Shown: positions 25,543 through 33,270 of the stretch, piece after piece
Layout: the number at the start of each line of letters is the position of its first letter
How positions within the stretch are numbered: the first letter of the stretch is position 1
Source of the DNA: Bifidobacterium breve
GTDB lineage: Bacteria > Actinomycetota > Acidimicrobiia > Acidimicrobiales > Acidimicrobilacustridaceae
Assembly (NCBI GenBank): GCA_945862505.1
Contig: CAMAYJ010000019.1
Location: forward strand, 1-38,624
Direction: 5' to 3'
DNA: 38,624 nucleotides
Translations under genes and position numbers: made by a program
The notes under the pieces: generated by a model
Database searches by the model: none
What the model saw: only the letters and a program-made list of their open reading frames with translations
Told to the model about the DNA's origin: nothing

Positions 25543-26370
25543 GTGCCCGTTAACGAAGTAGCAGTGATCGACTGTCATCATCATGTTGGAACGCTCGAAG
25601 CGCATGGAATGATCTTTTCTCTGGATGACAACCAGAAAGATTTGCAAGGGGCAGACAGAGACCTCCGTATCGCGGTGATGAGTAGACAGGGCGTTGACCA
25701 GGCGGTCGTGATCCCTGGTCATGGCTATCTTCGTCCCAATGGAGTTGCCGATACCCGTAGTGTGAATGATGCCGTCGCCGCTTTTCGCGACAGTGCCCCA
25801 GAGCGATTTCCGGCGGCAGTGGGTATCGCCGAACCACTTCACGGGAGTGCTGGTCTCGCGGAACTACATCGAATGCGGGATGTTTTGGGTTTTGTGGGTG
25901 TGAGCATCCACGTTCGTTTCCAAGGGGTTCAGACCGATAGTCCGCTTGTTAAAGCTCTGGTCCGTGAAGCAGCAGATCTTGGACTTGTCCCATTCGTCCA
26001 CGCCATGGATGGGGTCCCCGATGAATCGATTTGGCGCGTTCAGCAGTTAGCTCAGGAGATTCCAGAGACAACGATTCTTGTGCTTGACGCGTTAAATGGC
26101 GTCGAACAGGCACGCCACGCAACAATCATTGCTCGTGAAACGCCGAATCTCGTGTTTGATACCAGTTTCGCTTATCACTACATGTTTGTTCAGGCCATGA
26201 TCGATGCGGTTGGATTTGAGCGGGTCTGTTTTGGCACCGATTACTACTCAATGTTGCCTGATCCTCAACCGAGTGTGGTTCTAGACCATTTCGAAAAACA
26301 TGAGGTAGACCTAGAAATCCGTCGAGCGGTACTCGGAGGAAATTTACAAAGAGTGCTCGGACTTCATTAA
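25543..26370 (+). CDS. Amidohydrolase-2 family protein D
   Basis: AAGGAGG at 25531-25537 is 5 bases before GTG 25543 (275 residues). This is the most classical of the amidohydrolases here: IDCHHHV gives D10-x-H12-x-H14, with His153 in PFVHAMDG and Asp233 in FGTDYYS. The third His region reads LDALNG, so Asp182 stands where His is common. The short length fits compact TIM-barrel hydrolases such as lactonases (2-pyrone-4,6-dicarboxylate hydrolase, for example) or decarboxylases. As the last gene of the 14-gene run it may act on a ring-opened or lactone intermediate. The following 56 bases separate it from a convergent gene. Confidence 0.9.
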   Translation: MPVNEVAVIDCHHHVGTLEAHGMIFSLDDNQKDLQGADRDLRIAVMSRQGVDQAVVIPGHGYLRPNGVADTRSVNDAVAAFRDSAPERFPAAVGIAEPLHGSAGLAELHRMRDVLGFVGVSIHVRFQGVQTDSPLVKALVREAADLGLVPFVHAMDGVPDESIWRVQQLAQEIPETTILVLDALNGVEQARHATIIARETPNLVFDTSFAYHYMFVQAMIDAVGFERVCFGTDYYSMLPDPQPSVVLDHFEKHEVDLEIRRAVLGGNLQRVLGLH

Positions 26371-26426
26371 TAACGGGATGTGGCGGACCACCGTTTCGAT
26401 TTGATTTCCCGACCTCAACGTAAAAA
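26371..26426. terminator. Convergent intergenic gap with a weak hairpin
   Basis: Two convergent genes end here. A short AACGG...CCGTT stem of 5 base pairs can be drawn around 26373-26396, but no clean T-tract follows, so bidirectional termination is only a possibility. Confidence 0.2.
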
Positions 26427-28685
26427 TCAGTTTTCGATGTGATTGATTGCAGCCCAGATCTTTTGTGGGGTGCAGGGCATATCTAGGTGCTGAACGCCGA
26501 GGTGCCTCACGGCATCGATGACCGCGTTCTGCACAGCGACCGGAGCAGCGATCATTCCGATTTCGCCAATGCCTTTTGCCCCCAGGGGATTGCGCGGGCT
26601 GGGGGTCTCAATGAAATGTGTTTCGATTGCGGGGATCTCCGCCGCGCTGGGCACCGCGTAGTCAGCGAACGAGTTTGTTAATGGATTCCCATCCTCGTCG
26701 AAGACGAACTCTTCATAAAGCGCCTGCGAGATTCCTTGGGCTGTCGCACCAATGACTTGCGATCGAGCCGAATCCGGATCAAGGACAACGCCACAATCGG
26801 TGACAGCCACATGACGTATCGGGACGACTTTCCCTGTCGCTCTATCGATTTCAACCACCGACAGGTGCGCGGCTGCTGGATAACTTGCTCCGGCTTGTTC
26901 GTAGATGCAGTTCGCCTCGATTGGTTCCTCCGAAAAAGTAACGAGTTGAGCGAATGTCAATGAACGGGAAGGGACGCCGCGTACGCCGATTGAGCCCCCG
27001 GGGTAGAAGACGATGTCTTCGATGTCGGCTTCGAACTGTTTGGCGGCGGCTTCTCGAAGCGAGTCGTGTAATCGTTCGACAGATCGAAGAACTGCGGTAC
27101 CTGCAAGCTGAGCCGTTCGTGATCCCATCGTTCCATCGCTCTGCGACCACTGGTCGGTGTCCCCCTCAACGACATAAATCTGGTCACTTGTGACGGGGAG
27201 TAATCGTTGAACGATTGATCGGTACAGGTTGCCGTGTTGCTGACCAGCAGACGCCGAACCAGTCAAAACAATGATGTTTCCGTCGTCATCGAGGCGGATC
27301 GAGGCACCTTCAGTGCGCGAGAACCAGGCCGTTGAATCAACAACGATTGAAACGCCAATTCCCAAGAGTTGGCCGCTTGTGGCGCGACGTTCGAGCTGTT
27401 CTTGGCGCAGGTTGTGGTATCCACTTTCTGCCACAAGGAGATCGAGCAAGCCGTGGTAGTTCCCCGAGTCGTACTCGAGTCCGGTGGGAGTCATGTAAGG
27501 GAACGCGTCGGCGGTGAGAAGGTTCCGTTTTCTAATCTCAACAGGGTCAATACACAGAGCATGGGCAAGAACATCAAGTGTTCGTTCGAGCATCACTGCG
27601 GATTCGGAACGACCAGGTCCTCGGTAGGCGCCGACAGGTGGAAGGTTCGTGACGACTGATTGGGCCGTGATGTTGGCAGCGGCGATCCCGTAGGGGCCGC
27701 ACACCATCATCCGGGTCTTTCCCGGTTCCACTGCGCCAACGTTTGGGTACGCCCCGGCATCAGCTGTGATATCCGCTTCGATGGCTAGTACTCGTCCATC
27801 AGAAGTGGCGTGCAACTTCACGTGATTACGAACACCACGACCTTGCATCGAACTGAGATTGGCGTTGCGATCCTCAATAAAACTCACGGGTCGACCAAGT
27901 AATCGGGCTACGGCAGCGACGACGACGTGCTCACAAACGCCGCCGGCAGCTTTCCCTCCGAATCCACCACCGACGTTGGGGACCACGACACGAACATCGG
28001 AAAGTTCCATCTGCAGAGACCGCGCTATTTGGCGTTGAGCGGCGACGGGTACTTGTGTCGAAACCAAAATTTCGAGTCGATCGCCAGGCTGCGGGGTAGC
28101 GACGATGGCATGTCCCTCGATCGGGGCGCAGCTCAATCGCGGTATTGAGTGTGAAACAGACGTCACTACTTCGGTGCCAGAAAGGTCCGGTGTTGCATTG
28201 TCGCTGGGCCACTGTAAACAAACGTTGCTCGGGTGGTTTGGGAAGAGAACAGGTGCAGTTTCGAGGCCGACGTCTCGCATATCAGTGAGAGCAGGCAGCG
28301 GCTCGTAATCAATCACGACAAGTTCGGCGGCATCGGCGGCGATGGCTGGGCTTTCGGCAATGACGGCCACCACTTTCTCGCCGACGTAACGCACAAATTT
28401 CTGTGCAAGTGGAGGTTGAGCAAAGTCTTCGGGGAGCAAAGCAATTTCCCAGACTGGGATGATCGGTAAATCCTCGGCGCAGAACACGGCGACAACCCCG
28501 GGAAACGCCTTTGCATCATCGGTGCTTAGAGCAGCAATTCGCGCCGAAGCGCATGTGGATCGAACGAAATGCAGATGCACCAAGCCCGGGGATTGAGCGT
28601 CGGCGGTGAAAAGAGCTTCTCCTCGCAAGATCTCAGGGGTCGTCATATGGTGCCGGTCTGGATTGTTCGCCCCGTCAGTAGCCAA
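26427..28685 (-). CDS. Xanthine-dehydrogenase-family molybdenum hydroxylase large subunit
   Basis: A 752-residue protein starts at TTG 28685, supported by AGGGGCGG about 5 bases upstream; ATG 28646 is possible but has no Shine-Dalgarno. GGGFGGK (239-245), AYRGPGR (353-359) and GAKGIGE near the C-terminus (Glu708, the base at molybdenum) identify the molybdopterin subunit. The AYRGPGR loop differs from the AYxCSFR loop of true CO dehydrogenases, so this is a hydroxylase of aromatic, N-heterocyclic or aldehyde substrates. The FAD and 2Fe-2S subunits that normally accompany it are not present in the window, so it must use partners encoded elsewhere. It is divergent from the FDOR-crotonase pair. 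Confidence 0.93.
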   Translation of the reverse strand: MATDGANNPDRHHMTTPEILRGEALFTADAQSPGLVHLHFVRSTCASARIAALSTDDAKAFPGVVAVFCAEDLPIIPVWEIALLPEDFAQPPLAQKFVRYVGEKVVAVIAESPAIAADAAELVVIDYEPLPALTDMRDVGLETAPVLFPNHPSNVCLQWPSDNATPDLSGTEVVTSVSHSIPRLSCAPIEGHAIVATPQPGDRLEILVSTQVPVAAQRQIARSLQMELSDVRVVVPNVGGGFGGKAAGGVCEHVVVAAVARLLGRPVSFIEDRNANLSSMQGRGVRNHVKLHATSDGRVLAIEADITADAGAYPNVGAVEPGKTRMMVCGPYGIAAANITAQSVVTNLPPVGAYRGPGRSESAVMLERTLDVLAHALCIDPVEIRKRNLLTADAFPYMTPTGLEYDSGNYHGLLDLLVAESGYHNLRQEQLERRATSGQLLGIGVSIVVDSTAWFSRTEGASIRLDDDGNIIVLTGSASAGQQHGNLYRSIVQRLLPVTSDQIYVVEGDTDQWSQSDGTMGSRTAQLAGTAVLRSVERLHDSLREAAAKQFEADIEDIVFYPGGSIGVRGVPSRSLTFAQLVTFSEEPIEANCIYEQAGASYPAAAHLSVVEIDRATGKVVPIRHVAVTDCGVVLDPDSARSQVIGATAQGISQALYEEFVFDEDGNPLTNSFADYAVPSAAEIPAIETHFIETPSPRNPLGAKGIGEIGMIAAPVAVQNAVIDAVRHLGVQHLDMPCTPQKIWAAINHIEN

Positions 28686-28703
28686 TGCGTCCGCCCCTAA
28701 ATT

Positions 28704-28717
28704 TGGAATACGTTCTA
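28704..28717. promoter_or_regulatory. KstR-like dyad TGGAATACGTTCTA in a divergent promoter
   Basis: This 14-base site matches the known KstR-type TetR pattern TnnAACnnGTTnnA with one change (T for C in the left arm). Its core is the dyad GAA-N4-TTC. It lies between the divergent starts of the molybdenum hydroxylase (28685) and the FDOR-like gene (28745), where one repressor could control both. The match is by eye and a chance hit is possible. Confidence 0.45.
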
Positions 28718-28744
28718 AATGCTAGCGAGAAAGAAAGCGACGTA

Positions 28745-29203
28745 ATGAGCCTGCGATTGTCGACCGAAGAAGCATGGACCGTCATTGAGAATGCCCATAC
28801 GGGGATTTTCACCACGTTACGGGCCGATGGTTGGCCGGTCGCTTTGCCGGTCTGGTTTGTCGCGCTCGATCGTACGATCTGTCTCGGGGCTCCGGCTCGG
28901 ACAAAGAAAATCTCTCGAGTTACGAATGATCCACGGGCATCGTTTCTCGTCGAATCAGGAGAACGTTGGTCTGAACTGTTGGCGGTCCACTTAACGGGGC
29001 GTGTGGAACGTATCGAAGATGACATCTCTCGTGATTCTGTAAGAAACCTGATCGATGCCAAGTACGCAAATTTCAGAACGGCAACAACACAGATGCCTGA
29101 TGCCACAAGTGATCATTACGCGTCAACGGTGTATCTCCGGTTGGTCCCCGATGACCGAATTCTTTCTTGGGACAATGAGCGCATCGCGTTGCGGGAGAAC
29201 TAA
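28745..29203 (+). CDS. Pyridoxamine-5'-phosphate-oxidase-like / F420-dependent (FDOR) protein
   Basis: ATG 28745 follows an A/G-rich tract (AGAAAGAAAG), giving 152 residues; an in-frame start at 28685 would run through the operator. The split-barrel family signature is seen in GIFTTLRADGWPVALPVWF, followed by APARTKKISRVTNDPRAS, where the basic TKK pair suits cofactor phosphate binding. In actinobacteria many such proteins use F420 rather than FMN, so an F420-dependent reductase of the FDOR group is likely. The TAATG overlap with the following crotonase gene shows co-transcription. Confidence 0.85.
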   Translation: MSLRLSTEEAWTVIENAHTGIFTTLRADGWPVALPVWFVALDRTICLGAPARTKKISRVTNDPRASFLVESGERWSELLAVHLTGRVERIEDDISRDSVRNLIDAKYANFRTATTQMPDATSDHYASTVYLRLVPDDRILSWDNERIALREN

Positions 29204-29973
29204 TGACGAACTCTATGAAACATCTGCGCTGTGAATCTCATGGGGACGTTCGTCTCGTGACCTTTGATCGCCCTGAAAAGAAAAATGCGTTGTCGAACGA
29301 GATGCGCTCGCAACTTTGCGGACTTCTTGCCGACCTTGACGCGGACGCAGCGGTTAAAGCCGTCGTCCTGACGGGCACCGATCCTGCTTTCACTGCAGGT
29401 GTTGACTTCACCGACACCGATCCTGCTTTTAAGGCCAGCGATGCACAATTTTCAGTAAACCCAGGTCGCGCGCTCCGAGCGATGATGACACCAGTTCTTT
29501 GTGCAGTCAATGGCGCTTGTGTATCTGGTGGCCTCGAAATTGCCCTCAGCGCAACATTTATCGTGGCGTCGACTCAGGCACGATTCGCCGATACTCATGC
29601 GCGACTTGGCGTTGTTCCGACCTGGGGTTTGACCGCTCTACTTCCCCGTGCGATCGGGGTCCGTCGCGCGCGTGAACTTTCGATCACAGGTAATTTTATT
29701 GATGCAGCCACTGCGTTGCAGATTGGACTTGTGAATCACGTTGTGGCGCACGAAGAGTTGATTCCCTTTTCGTTGCAACTGGCCGAGCAAATCGCATCTA
29801 CGTCGGCGGTTGGGGAAATCCTCTCCCTTTACCGCCAAGGCGAAGAACTCTCGTTGCAGGGAGCTTTAAACTTGGAAGCAACGAGTAGCGCTCGTCGACC
29901 ATTCAACGCTGAGACATTTGCGAAGGCGGGTCGCGAGACTGCCGCACGACAACGAACCGAAGAGTCGGAATAG
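29203..29973 (+). CDS. Enoyl-CoA hydratase/isomerase (crotonase) family protein
   Basis: A 256-residue crotonase starts at ATG 29203, sharing one base with the previous stop. The oxyanion and active-site region GACVSGGLEIAL holds Glu112. The second catalytic Glu of hydratases, in the QPEI segment, aligns with ADTHARLGVVP, where His132 stands, so it may be an isomerase, hydrolase or slow hydratase rather than a canonical hydratase. This THAR variant is common among actinobacterial EchA paralogues. It could act on the unsaturated acyl-CoA made by the pathway in region 3. Confidence 0.91.
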   Translation: MTNSMKHLRCESHGDVRLVTFDRPEKKNALSNEMRSQLCGLLADLDADAAVKAVVLTGTDPAFTAGVDFTDTDPAFKASDAQFSVNPGRALRAMMTPVLCAVNGACVSGGLEIALSATFIVASTQARFADTHARLGVVPTWGLTALLPRAIGVRRARELSITGNFIDAATALQIGLVNHVVAHEELIPFSLQLAEQIASTSAVGEILSLYRQGEELSLQGALNLEATSSARRPFNAETFAKAGRETAARQRTEESE

Positions 29974-29987
29974 TTGCGTGCTGTTGA

Positions 29988-30005
29988 TGGCCGAGACCTT
30001 GGCTG
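29988..30005. terminator. Possible hairpin between convergent genes
   Basis: GCCGA-GACC-TTGGC (29990-30003) forms a 5-pair stem with one G-T pair, followed by TGATTTAAAA. It sits between the convergent crotonase and SMP-30 stops. The stem is short, so this is a low-confidence call. Confidence 0.25.
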
Positions 30006-30007
30006 AT

Positions 30008-30901
30008 TTAAAACGCCAGGCGTAGACCCGGTCGCGGCCAGCGCACTTTGCCGAGACGGCCGGACGCCGACATCGTGATGTACGCCGACTGCATGTCATC
30101 GCCCGCGAAACAAACATTGGTGGTCATGACATCAGGAACTTCGACATAGTCGATTTCGCCGCCTGGTCGGAGCACACAAATCCCGTGGGAAATTGCCGCC
30201 ACAACAACCGTGCCGTCGGCTTCGACGGCTAACGAATCAAAGTGATTCGGCGTAGCCATCATGATTTTCGGAGAACCAGAAACCTCGCCGGGGCCAGCGA
30301 TGTTCCATGCCAAGAGGCGACCGGTGTTTGTTTCGGCGACATAGACGATTGAACCATCGGGTGAAAGGCCTACGCCGTTGGGGCCCGTGAGGTTTGAGGC
30401 GACACGGCGTAATCCCGTTCCGTCGGGACGGGCATAGAACAGAGAGCCACGGTCCATCGATCGCGCGTCGGACTTTCCGAGGTCGGTGAACCAGAATCCG
30501 CCGCTTTGGTCGAAGACGATGTCGTTGGGGCCAAGGAACCGTTCGCCGTCGAGACCATCGAAGAGTCGATCAATGTCGCCAGTTTCCGGATCGATTCTGT
30601 CGACCCAACCGCCTTCAAAGTTGGGTGGTCGCGTGCTGCCGTTTTCGTCGACGGGAATCAGCAGTCCGCTGCGTTCGCTCCAGGGAAAGCCGCCGTTGTT
30701 GACCACATACAACGCGCCATCGGGGCCGATTGCGGCTCCGTTCGGTCCACCGCCGGGCGATGCGATCTCTCGGGTTGAACCGTCGGGCTGAGTCCGCATG
30801 ATCCGCCCACCACGCACATCAACAGTGATGATGTCGCCGTTGGGCATCTCGACCGGACCTTCGGCAAAGCCCAGTCCTTCAGCAACTATTTCGATGTCCA
30901 C
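30008..30901 (-). CDS. SMP-30/gluconolactonase/LRE family protein
   Basis: GTG 30901, with GGGGGAAG just upstream, starts a 297-residue six-bladed propeller. The metal ligands of the family can be read as Glu14 in GFAEGPV, the Asn of TGPNGVGLSPDG or LGPNDIVFD, and Asp in HFDSLAVEADG. Repeated PDG/PNG turns are typical of SMP-30 propellers. These proteins hydrolyse lactones such as gluconolactone or related cyclic esters with a divalent metal. It could open a lactone in the catabolic network. It is divergent from the hydroxyacid dehydrogenase operon with a 163-base gap between. Confidence 0.9.
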   Translation of the reverse strand: MDIEIVAEGLGFAEGPVEMPNGDIITVDVRGGRIMRTQPDGSTREIASPGGGPNGAAIGPDGALYVVNNGGFPWSERSGLLIPVDENGSTRPPNFEGGWVDRIDPETGDIDRLFDGLDGERFLGPNDIVFDQSGGFWFTDLGKSDARSMDRGSLFYARPDGTGLRRVASNLTGPNGVGLSPDGSIVYVAETNTGRLLAWNIAGPGEVSGSPKIMMATPNHFDSLAVEADGTVVVAAISHGICVLRPGGEIDYVEVPDVMTTNVCFAGDDMQSAYITMSASGRLGKVRWPRPGLRLAF

Positions 30902-31064
30902 GATCTTCCCCCTAAGTCCTTCGAAACTCTATTCGGCAAGTTGCTTCGGTGGGCCGTGAAATCTCCCGCGGATTGGTTCGGCGAGCGCAATGAAAGTCTG
31001 GAACACTGTGAATGGCGACGAGGCGGTCCTGCTGCCTCCTCAGAATCTCATGGGGGGGGACTGC

Positions 31065-32162
31065 ATGCGCGATGGTGAGAGCGATACGAGTGCGCCAATC
31101 GTGGTGGGCATCATGTACCCAGGAGAATGGGAACTGCGCCCACGCGAGGAATTTGAGCGCGATATCGCTGCGCTGAAAGCCGTAGATCCGCGCATTGAAG
31201 TTCTCGATGTGCGCTACAGCGAGACTGAACAACTCCGCACCCAACGCGGTGCGAAACCCAATGAGGATTATCGCCAATTGTGCCCCGAGTTGACACAACA
31301 ACAGCGAGATGCTTTTGGGCGAGTTGAGATTGCCCTTGCGATGGATCTACCGTTCGACGTTGTCGCTGTTGCTCCAAATCTTCGCTGGGTGCAGGGCATG
31401 GGGGCCGGCGCCAGTCAGTTGTTGTCGGCGGGTCTCGGTCCGGCAGGGATACGCCTTACGAATGCTGCTGGCGTCAACGCTGTCTCTATTTCTGAATTCG
31501 TTCTCGCTCGTTTGCTCCAGCAGTGGAAGCGCCTTCCTGAGATCGATGCAATGCAACGAGCTCATAGTTGGGAGCCGAAGTACGGGAAAGAAATCGCCGG
31601 CTCAACGATCGGAATCGTCGGTTTTGGCGCCATAGGACGCCAGGTGGCGCTGCGGGCCCGAGCGTTTGGAATGGAAGTGCTTGCAACTCGAGCATCTGCT
31701 CGCCCGGGCGACACCGATCCCGATGTCGACGGGCTCTTTCCCGCCGATCAACTTCACGACATGTTGGCCAGATGCGACGCAGTGGTTTCAGCGGTACCTG
31801 AGTTGGCGGCGACCCGAGGATTATTCGGAGATATCGAATTCGCCGCGATGCCGAAAGGTTCGCTGTTCATCAACGTTGGGCGTGGAAGCGCAGTCGATGA
31901 ACGAGCACTGACCGATGCACTTACATCGGGACATCTTGCTGGTGCGGCGATTGATGTGGCCAGCACGGAACCACTTGGCGCAAGTTCGGCACTTTGGGGA
32001 GTTCCGAATCTTTTGATTTCTGCACATTGCTCAACATCCAGTGACAACTTCTGGGCAGCCCTGCACGCTCTCTTCCGTGAAAATCTGCAGCGCTACCTCG
32101 CTGGCGAATCACTCAAGAACCAGGTTGTCTTTGCCAACGAGATCGACCTAGGGGAGATGTGA
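31065..32162 (+). CDS. D-2-hydroxyacid dehydrogenase family protein
   Basis: A GGGGGGG run lies 5 bases before ATG 31065, so this start is preferred (365 residues) over upstream in-frame starts. GFGAIG (186-191) binds NAD(P). The catalytic residues are Arg273 (NVGRGS), Glu302 (DVASTEPL) and His321 (ISAHCS), the full set of the D-isomer-specific 2-hydroxyacid dehydrogenases. It should interconvert a 2-oxoacid and a D-2-hydroxyacid. It overlaps the following kinase-like gene by 4 bases, so the two probably serve one metabolite. Confidence 0.92.
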   Translation: MRDGESDTSAPIVVGIMYPGEWELRPREEFERDIAALKAVDPRIEVLDVRYSETEQLRTQRGAKPNEDYRQLCPELTQQQRDAFGRVEIALAMDLPFDVVAVAPNLRWVQGMGAGASQLLSAGLGPAGIRLTNAAGVNAVSISEFVLARLLQQWKRLPEIDAMQRAHSWEPKYGKEIAGSTIGIVGFGAIGRQVALRARAFGMEVLATRASARPGDTDPDVDGLFPADQLHDMLARCDAVVSAVPELAATRGLFGDIEFAAMPKGSLFINVGRGSAVDERALTDALTSGHLAGAAIDVASTEPLGASSALWGVPNLLISAHCSTSSDNFWAALHALFRENLQRYLAGESLKNQVVFANEIDLGEM

Positions 32163-33235
32163 CAGGCCTGCCTGTATTGCCATCAGATGCAACGGAGATC
32201 CACCCCGAGTGGCTTTCGCAGGCGCTGACTGCGAAATTCCCCGGGGTTGCTGTTTCATCGATAGAAGTGACGCAACAACGACAAGTCACTAATGCGCATG
32301 CGCAATTGCGCGTTTCGTATGACGTTTCTGGCGGCGCACCTGAAACAATGTTTTGCAAACTTCCGCCAAGCGACCCGAACCGCCGTGAAGCGATTCTCCG
32401 CACCGGCATGGGCGAGCGTGAGGTGAAGTTTTACGAGCAGCTTGCTCCGAGGCTCGGCATGCGCTTTCCCGAAGTATTGGTTGCCCAAGAGCGCTCCGAT
32501 GGAACGTTCATCCTTCTTCTCGAAGATCTCAATGCATCCGGTTGTGTGATTTCCGACGGACGCCTTGGGGTCACCCCAGATTCAGCGGCTGGAGCGCTCG
32601 AAGATTTAGCAGCGCTTCATCTGCGTTATCTCAGCCCAAAGACCCGAGCTTCGGAAGCATCTTGGATTCTGGCAACGAGTTCAAGCAGCGACTACGGATC
32701 GGTCATGCTCCGTTACGGACTCGAGAACTACCGAGATCGATTGAGCGATGAGTTTGCTGAGATGGCAGAGCTCTGCATCGCGCATCCAGCCCAATTGCAG
32801 GAGCTGTGGCATCGAGGTCCACAGACTGTGATTCACGGTGATCCCCATATCGGCAATCTTTTCTTCGATGGAGGTCGAACGGGATTTTTAGATTGGGGAA
32901 TCATCAACATCAACACGCCGATGAGGGATGTCAGTTACTTCCTCACGATGGCGCTCTCGGTGGAAGATCGACGTATCCATGATCGTGATCTGCTTTCGCA
33001 CTATCTCGAAATTTGGAACGCCGGCGGGGGAGAACCACTTTCGTGGGATGACGCTTGGCTGGCCCATCGGATCCACGCCGCATACACGGTTTTGGCCTCG
33101 TGTCAGGTTGTTACTTTCCCAGCCGATGTGACACTTCAGCGACAGGTATTTGCCGCTGCATTCCTCGATCGAGCGCAGGCTGCAGTCGCTGACCTTGAAG
33201 CTCGCGCGGCCATCAGATCGTTTGGTGGATTTTGA
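32159..33235 (+). CDS. APH/EcKL-like small-molecule kinase
   Basis: This 358-residue protein starts at GTG 32159 with GGGGAG upstream, overlapping the previous stop. HGDPHIGN (226-233) is the Brenner-type catalytic loop with Asp228, and LDWG (Asp245) is the DFG-like metal motif; Lys67 (MFCKLP) is the likely ATP lysine. LLLEDLNAS resembles the aminoglycoside-phosphotransferase and ecdysteroid-kinase-like groups. Its place between a hydroxyacid dehydrogenase and an amidohydrolase points to phosphorylation of a hydroxylated metabolite, not antibiotic resistance. Confidence 0.88.
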   Translation: MTGLPVLPSDATEIHPEWLSQALTAKFPGVAVSSIEVTQQRQVTNAHAQLRVSYDVSGGAPETMFCKLPPSDPNRREAILRTGMGEREVKFYEQLAPRLGMRFPEVLVAQERSDGTFILLLEDLNASGCVISDGRLGVTPDSAAGALEDLAALHLRYLSPKTRASEASWILATSSSSDYGSVMLRYGLENYRDRLSDEFAEMAELCIAHPAQLQELWHRGPQTVIHGDPHIGNLFFDGGRTGFLDWGIININTPMRDVSYFLTMALSVEDRRIHDRDLLSHYLEIWNAGGGEPLSWDDAWLAHRIHAAYTVLASCQVVTFPADVTLQRQVFAAAFLDRAQAAVADLEARAAIRSFGGF

Positions 33236-33270
33236 TCGCACGCAACGAGGGGTCCGCGGTACCGTTTGCC

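Noticed and set aside
26427-28685. Carbon-monoxide dehydrogenase large subunit
   Set aside because: The active-site loop reads AYRGPGR rather than the AYxCSFR of CO dehydrogenases, and CoxM/CoxS are absent.
32159-33235. Antibiotic-resistance phosphotransferase
   Set aside because: The APH fold is shared by many metabolite kinases and the gene is coupled to catabolic genes; nothing points to antibiotics.
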